From Hoeflea sp. (GTDB lineage: Bacteria > Pseudomonadota > Alphaproteobacteria > Rhizobiales > Rhizobiaceae): 64,000 bases of DNA. The notes under the pieces were generated by a model. That model worked only from the letters and a program-made list of their open reading frames with translations, was not told where the DNA came from and did not search any database. Of the stretch, positions 29,303 to 36,543 are shown in pieces. The stretch is taken from NCBI RefSeq assembly GCF_002733955.1, contig NZ_NVXQ01000003.1, positions 186,001-250,000 on the forward strand, read 5' to 3'. The stretch's first letter is position 1; each line of letters begins with the position of its first letter. A program made the position numbers and the translations under genes.

Positions 29303-30066
29303 TCCGCATCGCGGCCTTGCAGATGCAGACGGCAGGCGCCGATACCTCCGCCAACCTCGCGCGCATCGAAAGCGCCGCCCGCGAGGCCGCCGAAGCCGGC
29401 GCCACGCTTCTTGTCACCCCGGAACTGGGGGTAACAAGCTACGGCGGCGGCGAAGACATTCTTGCACTGGCCGAGCCGGCCGACGGTGTGATCGCAGCCC
29501 GGCTTGGCCAGATCGCCCGCGAGACCAGCGTCGCCCTCGTTGCCGGCTTCGCCGAAAAGGCCGGGGATGCAATCTACAATTCCGCCATCTACACCGATGG
29601 CAGCGGCGATCCATCTGTCTACCGCAAGTCGCATCTTTATGGCGACTACGAGCGCAACCTGTTCGCGCCGGCGAAACCCTCGACCTGCCTGTTCAGCCAT
29701 CACGGCATGAAGCTTGGCATGCTAATCTGCTACGACGTGGAATTTCCGGAAAACGTGCGGCGGCTGGCGCTGGCCGGTGCAGACATGATCCTCGTTCCGA
29801 CCGCGACGCCAGCGGGATATTCAGGCAGCTTCATCGCCGAAAAGATGATCCCGGTGCGCGCCTTCGAGAACCAGGTCTTCATCGCCTATGTCAACAATGT
29901 GGGCCGCGACGGCGAATTCGACTATGCCGGTCAGTCCGTCATTGCAGCGCCCGACGGCTCGGTGCTGGCTCAGGCCCGGCTGTCGGAAGCGCTGCTGACA
30001 GCAGAAATCGATCCCGCGCTCTACGCCCGCTCGCGTAGCGAAAATACCTATCTGAACGATCTGTAG
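29299..30066 (+). CDS. Nitrilase-superfamily amidase (aminovaleramidase/guanidinobutyramidase-like)
   Basis: A 255-residue carbon-nitrogen hydrolase with the Glu-Lys-Cys triad: Glu42 (TPELGVTSYGG), Lys110 (YRKSHLYGDYERNLF) and Cys144 (LICYDVEFPENVRR). The segments around Lys110 and Cys144 and the later ENQVFIAYVNNVG resemble the delta-aminovaleramidase (DavA) and 4-guanidinobutyramide hydrolase group as I recall that family. It is the last gene of the ureohydrolase operon. An amide-to-acid step before urea release would give a route guanidinobutyramide, guanidinobutyrate, GABA plus urea. This is inference. Confidence 0.85.
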   Translation: MIRIAALQMQTAGADTSANLARIESAAREAAEAGATLLVTPELGVTSYGGGEDILALAEPADGVIAARLGQIARETSVALVAGFAEKAGDAIYNSAIYTDGSGDPSVYRKSHLYGDYERNLFAPAKPSTCLFSHHGMKLGMLICYDVEFPENVRRLALAGADMILVPTATPAGYSGSFIAEKMIPVRAFENQVFIAYVNNVGRDGEFDYAGQSVIAAPDGSVLAQARLSEALLTAEIDPALYARSRSENTYLNDL

Positions 30067-30091
30067 AGACGTCGGCTGCGATCGATCAGGC

Positions 30092-31048
30092 TTACGCTGT
30101 CGCCACAGCTTCCTTGACCGCAATCTCTGCCATGGCCAGCACGGCGTCGCGGGTTTTCGCGGCAGCGATGAACCGGCCATTGTGGCAGAAACTCGCGCCG
30201 TCCACGCCGCAGGCCTTCTCCAGATCGCCATTCGTCAGGCCAGCCCAGGCCGCCGGAAGATCGGCCCGCAGCTCGAACCCTTCGTCAGCACGGCGGATGC
30301 CGGTCAGGCACCAGTCCTTGTCACGCGGGTGAACCACAAACAAGAGGTGATCGGCGCCGGATTTCATCACCGCCGAGCGGAAAGGCATCCCCATTGGCAG
30401 CTCCAGAACACGGGCCTCTCCTGCTTCAGCGACGGCCTTGAGCACGATGTCCTCGGCGCGCAACTTGGCAGCGCTTCCGGCGATCTTGGCCTCAAGGAAA
30501 CTCCGCGCGATGGCGAGTGCCTCGCCGAACGCCCGCTCCAGAGCTTCCGGATCCGTGTCGTCGAACACCGGCTTCAGCGTCTCAAGCAGAACCGGCAAGG
30601 TCAGCACCGCCAGCGGCCCTGCAACCGAGGGGCTCATGGCGCCATTGTCCATCAGGTCGATCGGCAGCACGAAGCTCGCATCGAACCCGGCGTGGACCGT
30701 CTCGATATGCGCCTCGGGCAAGCCCGTGGCGGCAAGATAGTCGCGCCCGTAATGCTTCCAGATCAGGCCGAACGAGCTGTAGGGCTGCCCGTCCTCGCGC
30801 AACGGCGCGCCGCGCTGGTGGTGATCGAAGATCCGCGCTTCGGCATCATAGGCGCCACCCACATCATAGATGATCCGGTCACTTGCCGGTGTGATCCATT
30901 CCGACGACCGGCTGCGCACGATCCGCGCATTCGGAAATAGCCGTGTCAGAACGACGCTGGACAGCAACTCGTCGGCATGGAAGCCGCCGGAGTGGGTAAC
31001 GAGATAATCTGGGATCATGCGTGGATGCGTCTTTGTGGTTGCGGCCAT
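30092..31048 (-). CDS. MYG1 family (UPF0160) DHH-type hydrolase
   Basis: About 318 residues, MYG1/GAMM1 family. Family motifs are VTHSGGFHADELLSSV near the N terminus, the DVGGAYDAEARIFDHHQRG segment with DHH-like metal ligands, and YSSFGLIWKHYGRDYL. Eukaryotic MYG1 is a 3'-5' RNA exonuclease; bacterial roles are not established. I chose ATG 31048 with AGGCGGA just upstream; ATG 31018 (MIPDYLVTH) is an alternative. Convergent with the amidase gene. Confidence 0.85.
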   Translation of the reverse strand: MAATTKTHPRMIPDYLVTHSGGFHADELLSSVVLTRLFPNARIVRSRSSEWITPASDRIIYDVGGAYDAEARIFDHHQRGAPLREDGQPYSSFGLIWKHYGRDYLAATGLPEAHIETVHAGFDASFVLPIDLMDNGAMSPSVAGPLAVLTLPVLLETLKPVFDDTDPEALERAFGEALAIARSFLEAKIAGSAAKLRAEDIVLKAVAEAGEARVLELPMGMPFRSAVMKSGADHLLFVVHPRDKDWCLTGIRRADEGFELRADLPAAWAGLTNGDLEKACGVDGASFCHNGRFIAAAKTRDAVLAMAEIAVKEAVATA

Positions 31049-31190
31049 TCCGCCTGTGGCGCTCCCCAGATAGCCGCACTCGCAACCCAACTCAACCCCA
31101 ACCAGCTCGACACCTGCAGTCAGGACGAGGCTGAAGCCGGTCCGCTGTTTCCTTCAAGGCCTTGTATCGTGCAGGCCTGTGCGCTGGTAA

Positions 31191-31208
31191 AATTGCCGCG
31201 CGACAATT
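31191..31208. promoter_or_regulatory. Candidate LacI-family operator
   Basis: AATTGCCGCGCGACAATT is an 18-base even palindrome with 8 of 9 pairs matching and a central CG, the geometry preferred by LacI-family repressors. It lies about 80 bases upstream of the LacI-type gene. A second, weaker dyad ATTGC-N9-GCAAT is at 31211-31229. Confidence 0.5.
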
Positions 31209-31288
31209 ACATTGCAGCCTTGGCGCAATTTTCGGATGCCCGGCCTCCCGGGTCTTTCGTACCAGCATGAATACAAAGGCTTTCCCGG

Positions 31289-32320
31289 ATGAACGACTCA
31301 CGAATCAAGAACATGGACGAGTTCGCATCCGTGAGCGGCATTTCCCGGCCCACGCTCTCCAAATATTTCAACGATGCCGACAGCGTCCGCAAATCGACGC
31401 GCGAACGCATAGAGAAAGCGCTTGAGCAATATGATTACCGGCCGAATTTCTATGCCATGAACCAGAACCGCCGACTGACCAAGAATGTCGGCATCGTCAT
31501 TCCCTACATGGCCGATCCCTTCTTTGCCGAGATCGCGCGAAACATCGAAAATCACGTGATTGAAGCCGGGTACCGTCCGATCGTGCTCGGCTCCCACGGC
31601 GACCCCGAGCAGGAAATCGAAAACCTCAACAATCTGCGGCTCATCAAGCCAGCAGGTGTCCTGCTCGGCCCGCTTGGGCGCGTGTCGGATGCCGACCGCA
31701 TTGCCGAGTTTTGCGAGGAGGTTCCAACGGTCCTGTTTGACGCCAATATCGACAGTGTCGGTGAAGCCTTTATCGGCTCCGACAATGACCAGAGCATTGG
31801 CCTGATCGTCGACTATCTTTGCCGGACGGGGCAGCCGCCGGCATTCTTCGAAATGCGGTTGCCGACCAACCCGAACGCGCTCAAACGCCGCGCCGCCTAT
31901 ATCAAGGCCATGAACCGGCTGGGGCATGAACCAACCCTGCTGCAAGCCGAAGGCGATGGCTGGGATTTCGAGGAAATCGGCTTCCGTGAAGGCTCCCGGG
32001 TGATCACCGAGCGCACATTGCCGACGGACACTATTCTGTGCAGCAACGACCGTCTGGCAATAGGGCTTCTGTCAGCTGCCTATCAGCTCGGGCTCAGGGT
32101 TGGACTGGGTCCGAATTGCGCGCTGCGCGTTGCCGGGCACGATGACCATCCTTTCTCGCGCTACACCTGCCCGACCCTGACAACAGTCTCGCAGGATTAC
32201 ACCTCCATCGCATCGAAGAGCGCAGAAACCCTTTTCAGCCTGATCGATTCGGGACAGCAGGAAACCCCGCGTGTGGAAACCTTGTTTGACGGCAAGCTGG
32301 TGATGAGAGGATCGGCTTAG
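31289..32320 (+). CDS. LacI-family transcriptional regulator
   Basis: A 343-residue LacI/GalR-type regulator. The DNA-binding domain with hinge is at residues 9-60 (MDEFASVSGISRPTLSKYFND and RIEKALEQYDYRPN), followed by a periplasmic-binding-protein-like effector domain (VGIVIPYMADPFFAEIARNI, VLLGPLG). Its target is not obvious: the divergent gene is a MYG1-like protein and the downstream permease is convergent. Autoregulation through the upstream palindrome is plausible. Confidence 0.9.
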   Translation: MNDSRIKNMDEFASVSGISRPTLSKYFNDADSVRKSTRERIEKALEQYDYRPNFYAMNQNRRLTKNVGIVIPYMADPFFAEIARNIENHVIEAGYRPIVLGSHGDPEQEIENLNNLRLIKPAGVLLGPLGRVSDADRIAEFCEEVPTVLFDANIDSVGEAFIGSDNDQSIGLIVDYLCRTGQPPAFFEMRLPTNPNALKRRAAYIKAMNRLGHEPTLLQAEGDGWDFEEIGFREGSRVITERTLPTDTILCSNDRLAIGLLSAAYQLGLRVGLGPNCALRVAGHDDHPFSRYTCPTLTTVSQDYTSIASKSAETLFSLIDSGQQETPRVETLFDGKLVMRGSA

Positions 32321-32341
32321 GACCTGGGACCAGAACCAGTC

Positions 32342-33754
32342 TTACTGCTTCAAAGCGCTCATGTCGCCGCCCGAAACCTTCTCGCCGCTGCGCCGCATCA
32401 GCCAGACTGTCACACCCCACATCACGACCCCGATACCCAGCAGAACCCCTGCGATAAGATATTGCGACGGATCGCGACCGGTCCATGGGCCGACGAAGAA
32501 GGCACAGCTGAGTGCGCCGATATAGGGCAGGAAGGCAGGGCTCTTGAAATGATCGTGATCGACCCGGTCCTTCCTCAGAACCAGAACCGCGACATTCACC
32601 ACTGCAAAGACCATAAGCAACAGCAAGGCCGTGGTCCCGCCCAGCTCCGGCACCGCGCCGACGAAAGTGATCAATGCCACCGCAAGCACAGTCGTGAACA
32701 GGATCGCCACATAGGGCGTCTGGCGCTTGGGCAGCAATTTGCCCAGGACCTTCGGCAACACCCGCTCCCGGCTCATGCCGTAGAGAAGGCGGCTGGCCAT
32801 CAGCATGTTGATAAGCGCCGAGTTGGCAACCGCACACATGGTGATGATCCCGAAGATGCTCAGCGGGAACCACGGCGCGCCCGCTTCCACCACCTTGAGC
32901 AAGGGTGTCGCGCCGTCGCTTAATTCATCGGCCGGAACCAGCGCGATGGCAGTCACCGACACCAGCAGGTAGATCACGCCTGTGATCAGCAAGCCGCCGA
33001 GCAGCACCTTGGGAAAGATCCGTACCGGGTCCTTCGCCTCCTCGGCCATGTTGACCGAATCCTCAAACCCGACCATGGCAAAAAACGCCAGCGTGGTGGC
33101 CGCAATGACCGGCCAGAAAAGCCCGGTCTCATCAGTCTGGCTGAAGTCGAAGGCCCGGCCAAAATCGCCCTGCCCGCCAGCCAGTGCGGCGGCACCGATC
33201 ATGATGATGATCAGCAGGCCGGTCAGTTCGATGCAGGTGAAGACGACATTTGCCTTAACGCTCTCGCCGACACCCCGGACATTGACTGCAGCAGTCAGCG
33301 CAATGAAGGCGATGCCGATGGCTGTAATCCCGAAGGCGCCGCCGCCAAATCCAAAGCTCTCGGCAAAGTTTTCTGCAAAGGCACGAGACGCCGTCGAGGC
33401 CGAGGTCACACCCGAAGACATCACCGCAAAGGCGACCAGAAACGTGACGAAGTGAATGCCGAAAGCCTTGTGCGTGTAGAGAGCCGCACCGGCTGCCTTT
33501 GGATATTTGGTGACCAGCTCGAGATAGCTGCAGGCGGTTACCGCGGCCAGCACGAAGGCCACCAGAAACGGCAGCCAGACGATACTGCCGACTTCGCCTG
33601 CGACCTTTCCGGTCAGCGCATATATGCCTGTTCCGAGCACATCACCGACGATGAAAAGCAGCAGCAGGCCGGGACCCATCACCCGTTTGAGTTTTGTCTC
33701 CGGCTCACCGGTCTGGTCCGAAGAAGCGTTGCGCGGCTGCGAGGTCGTGGCCAT
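32342..33754 (-). CDS. APC-superfamily amino acid permease
   Basis: A 470-residue membrane protein with about 12 hydrophobic helices. The first helix holds the substrate-binding GDVLGTGIYALTGKVAGEVG and helix 6 has FFAMVGFEDSVNMAEEAKDP, both typical of the cationic-amino-acid/APC group. The last residues are hydrophilic. The substrate is probably an amino acid or amine. A GGAAC-N17-CGTT promoter upstream suggests stress-sigma control. Confidence 0.9.
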   Translation of the reverse strand: MATTSQPRNASSDQTGEPETKLKRVMGPGLLLLFIVGDVLGTGIYALTGKVAGEVGSIVWLPFLVAFVLAAVTACSYLELVTKYPKAAGAALYTHKAFGIHFVTFLVAFAVMSSGVTSASTASRAFAENFAESFGFGGGAFGITAIGIAFIALTAAVNVRGVGESVKANVVFTCIELTGLLIIIMIGAAALAGGQGDFGRAFDFSQTDETGLFWPVIAATTLAFFAMVGFEDSVNMAEEAKDPVRIFPKVLLGGLLITGVIYLLVSVTAIALVPADELSDGATPLLKVVEAGAPWFPLSIFGIITMCAVANSALINMLMASRLLYGMSRERVLPKVLGKLLPKRQTPYVAILFTTVLAVALITFVGAVPELGGTTALLLLMVFAVVNVAVLVLRKDRVDHDHFKSPAFLPYIGALSCAFFVGPWTGRDPSQYLIAGVLLGIGVVMWGVTVWLMRRSGEKVSGGDMSALKQ

Positions 33755-33839
33755 GGCAATAGATCCCGATAAAGCCTTGCAAAAGAGGCTTCAGCTTGAA
33801 AACACAAGGCAGAGTTCGCAGCTGCCTTGTGTATTCTGA

Positions 33840-33865
33840 AACGCCGACTTAGGTACTTGAGTTCC
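33840..33865 (-). promoter_or_regulatory. Candidate EcfG (general stress) promoter of the permease gene
   Basis: On the minus strand GGAAC (33865-33861), a 17-base spacer, and CGTT (33843-33840) match the alphaproteobacterial EcfG/RpoE2 consensus. It is correctly oriented and about 85 bases upstream of the permease start. Confidence 0.6.
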
Positions 33866-33934
33866 CGGTTGAGATGCCGATTTGCCGATCGCATCCAATC
33901 CGTTATCTGTTTGTGAACGTGTGGAGGTGTCGAG

Positions 33935-34423
33935 ATGTGGGAGCAAATCAGCGCTGAACTGAGTTCCGGTGGCGGACCGCCATTTGTGATCATCGCTGTC
34001 CGGATCATCGGGACCATCGTGTTTTGCGGCATGATCGGTTACGAGCGCGAGCTGCACAAGAACAGCGCCGGCCTGCGCACCAACATCCTGGTTGGGATTG
34101 CCGCTGCGGCCTTCGCGTTGATCACGCTCACGATGCTCGACACGCCGATGGCTGGCGATGATGTCCAGGCCGATCCGCTGCGCCTCGTCGAGGCCGTAAC
34201 CAATGGCGTGGCCTTCCTTGCCGCCGGCATCATTGTCTTTTCAAAAGGCGAGGTCCGTGGCCTGACCACCGGCGCCAGCCTGTGGATTTCCGCCTCGATC
34301 GGCCTCGCCGTCGGCCTCGGCTACTGGTCGATTGCAGCCATGGTGACGCTGGTGGGTGTCTTCGTGCTGATCGTCCTGCGCCAGGCTCAGATTGCGGTTG
34401 GCCTGAAGGACGAGAACGAATAG
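33935..34423 (+). CDS. MgtC/SapB-family membrane protein
   Basis: A 162-residue inner-membrane protein with about four to five helices. The family signature is intact: GMIGYERELHKNSAGLRTN and VAFLAAGIIVFSKGEVRGLTTGASLW. It lacks the C-terminal ACT-like domain of Salmonella MgtC, as in the short SapB-type members. MgtC inhibits the F1Fo ATPase and helps survival at low Mg2+ in pathogens; the role here is unknown. Convergent with the cytochrome c gene. Confidence 0.9.
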   Translation: MWEQISAELSSGGGPPFVIIAVRIIGTIVFCGMIGYERELHKNSAGLRTNILVGIAAAAFALITLTMLDTPMAGDDVQADPLRLVEAVTNGVAFLAAGIIVFSKGEVRGLTTGASLWISASIGLAVGLGYWSIAAMVTLVGVFVLIVLRQAQIAVGLKDENE

Positions 34424-34442
34424 CCAGCCTTCTTCACCGGCA

Positions 34443-35552
34443 TTAGCGCGATGGCGGCAAGGAGGCGTAGTACTGCGCCAGCGCCAGCATGTCGGCCTTG
34501 GTGAGGTCGGGAATGGCTTCGTGCATCATCAAGGCACGATCAGTCCCACCGCGACGACCTGATTTCCACAGCATCAGCTGGTCGCGCAAGAACACCTCGC
34601 TTTGACCCGCCAGCGGAGGAAAGTGATCCGACCGGGGTGATGAGGCTGGACCGTGGCAGGACACACAGGACGGGATATTCGCCTTCTCGTCTCCCCCATG
34701 CGCCAGCACATCGCCACGCGAAACCAATTCCGGGTCCAGATTGCCGACCTCATGCTCCGCAAGCCTGTCGCGAGACTGGTTTGCAATGTAGGCGGCAAGC
34801 GCGGCGATTTGCGGGTCGCTGAGTTGCGACGCCGCCTGCTGCATGATGCCGCTTTGCCGGGCACCGCTGCGGTAAGCCTGCAGGCTTGCTGCGACATAGG
34901 CAGCGGGAAGCGTGTCCAGGCGCGGGATAAAGACATTGCCACCGGCGAACCCGTCCCGGCCATGACAGCTCAGGCATTGATCTCGATAGACGGCTGCCGC
35001 AGGCGCAAGCGGCAGCGACCCAGTCTCGCCGGCGAGATCGCCGCCGGCCGGCAACTCAGTCTGCGCTTCACCGTGCCGTTCCCCCCGTTTCACTGCAGTC
35101 AGAAATGCCACCACCGCCCAGACGTCGTCGTCGCGCCGCTGAGACGGCCAGGCCGGCATGCCGCTCATTTTCACCCCGTTCTTGACGATCCAGAACATGT
35201 GCCGCGGCTCCCAATCCGCAACTGCTTCGGTGATATGCGGTGGTGCGGGCAGCATCGACAACGCAGTTTCTGCGCGTGATTGCCCAGGCATCGCATGGCA
35301 GAAGGCGCAGGCGTTTTCATAATGGCCTTGCCCGAGATCGACCAGCGATGGCGGAGTCAGGTCCGGCACCTCCTCCTCGGATGGCGCGCGCAGCCAGACA
35401 GCGTTCTTATAGGCTGTATGAAGCACCCACGACACACCCGGCAGATGCCCTTGCCGGGCCGACACATTGTAAAGCCCGAGCCCGACGACGAGCACGGCAC
35501 CGATGGCTGCAAGAATGGCCCAGACGAGGGTCGCTTTCAAAAACGCTCTCAT
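34443..35552 (-). CDS. Membrane-anchored triheme cytochrome c
   Basis: About 369 residues with an N-terminal anchor helix (residues 8-28) and three CxxCH haem sites: Cys82-His86 (CAFCH), Cys193-His197 (CLSCH) and Cys296-His300 (CVSCH). Layout is one class I domain followed by a diheme c4-like pair. ATG 35552 overlaps the stop of the CtaG-like gene. Last gene of the oxidase operon; probably passes electrons to the CuA/cytochrome c subunit II or takes them from the PQQ dehydrogenase side (inference). Confidence 0.9.
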   Translation of the reverse strand: MRAFLKATLVWAILAAIGAVLVVGLGLYNVSARQGHLPGVSWVLHTAYKNAVWLRAPSEEEVPDLTPPSLVDLGQGHYENACAFCHAMPGQSRAETALSMLPAPPHITEAVADWEPRHMFWIVKNGVKMSGMPAWPSQRRDDDVWAVVAFLTAVKRGERHGEAQTELPAGGDLAGETGSLPLAPAAAVYRDQCLSCHGRDGFAGGNVFIPRLDTLPAAYVAASLQAYRSGARQSGIMQQAASQLSDPQIAALAAYIANQSRDRLAEHEVGNLDPELVSRGDVLAHGGDEKANIPSCVSCHGPASSPRSDHFPPLAGQSEVFLRDQLMLWKSGRRGGTDRALMMHEAIPDLTKADMLALAQYYASLPPSR

Positions 35553-36139
35553 GGTGTCAGCTCGCCATTTCTGCCGCTGCGCAGCTCCTTGGACAAGAGC
35601 ACCAAGCTGGCGATCAGATAGACCGGAGTGCCGATGGCCAGCATGATCATCCCGCCCATCTGCTGATCGGGAATGCCGCCAAGCCGGCATATTTCAGCCT
35701 GATAGAGCAGACGCGGACTGAGGATAAGGATCGCGCCCAGCAATGTCATGTGCATTGAGGTCAGGAACAGTCCGCCCGCACCGGCAAGGGCTTCCCGCGG
35801 CTTGAGAACCGACGCCCACAACAGCAACCCTGCCAGGAGAAAGGAAAGCTGCTCAGAGGCAAGCATGACCGGATTGGCCCTCGCATGGTCGTGAAACGCC
35901 GGCAAATGCCAGCCCCAGACGATGAGGAATTCAACTACGGAAGCCAGCAGCGGCGAGACCTTGATGTCACTGAATAGCCTCGGCGCGCCCAGCACGATCA
36001 ATGGTGTGGCAAGTGCCACCACCGTCATGTGACGCAGCATGTGGGCCGAAAAATACCCACCGGTAGCGCCCTCGACCGGAACCATCCAGACCAGAAGCAA
36101 CAGGCTCAAGCCAGCCAGAAGAAAACAATTCTGTTTCAT
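35549..36139 (-). CDS. Cytochrome c oxidase assembly protein, caa3_CtaG type
   Basis: A 196-residue membrane protein with about six helices and the conserved histidines of the CtaG (caa3) family: FSAHMLRHMTVV, VWGWHLPAFHD and LTSMHMTLLGA. Family members are needed for CuB insertion or assembly of caa3 oxidases. Overlaps its neighbours by four bases on both sides. Confidence 0.88.
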   Translation of the reverse strand: MKQNCFLLAGLSLLLLVWMVPVEGATGGYFSAHMLRHMTVVALATPLIVLGAPRLFSDIKVSPLLASVVEFLIVWGWHLPAFHDHARANPVMLASEQLSFLLAGLLLWASVLKPREALAGAGGLFLTSMHMTLLGAILILSPRLLYQAEICRLGGIPDQQMGGMIMLAIGTPVYLIASLVLLSKELRSGRNGELTP

Positions 36140-36543
36140 TGGCAGGTCTCCAGAAACAGCACTGGAAGAGAGACATAGATCACGCCGATAAAGGAAATGA
36201 TCGAGAGCAGGAACGAGGCATGGCCGAGGAATTCATGCCGGTCCTCTTTCCGCGCCAGGTTGTGCACGTAGTCCCCGTCGTCAAGAAAATCCCACTGCAG
36301 CCAGGAGCGCCAGCCGACAAATGCGATGCCGGCCAGCGCCACCAGGGTAACGCCGCCAAGCGCCAGTCTCAGCATCAGGATGGCTGCCGCGTCGCCACCC
36401 AGCTTGGCACAGATGACGGCCGTGGCGCAGTAGCAGACGAGGAAGTGCACCGCCCATATCGACCCCGCGAAGGTGATCAGCCACAGGCTGTCAGCCTCCT
36501 CCGCCAGTGTTTTGGTTTCTTCGTTCTTGCCTGTTCCAGCCAT
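36136..36543 (-). CDS. Small membrane protein of the oxidase operon
   Basis: 135 residues with three hydrophobic helices (about 22-45, 52-75, 108-130). ATG 36543 overlaps the stop of the fused oxidase gene and the 3' end overlaps the CtaG-like gene, so it is certainly part of the operon. I do not recognise a named family; it may be an extra oxidase subunit, in place of subunit IV, or an assembly factor. Confidence 0.75.
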   Translation of the reverse strand: MAGTGKNEETKTLAEEADSLWLITFAGSIWAVHFLVCYCATAVICAKLGGDAAAILMLRLALGGVTLVALAGIAFVGWRSWLQWDFLDDGDYVHNLARKEDRHEFLGHASFLLSIISFIGVIYVSLPVLFLETCQ

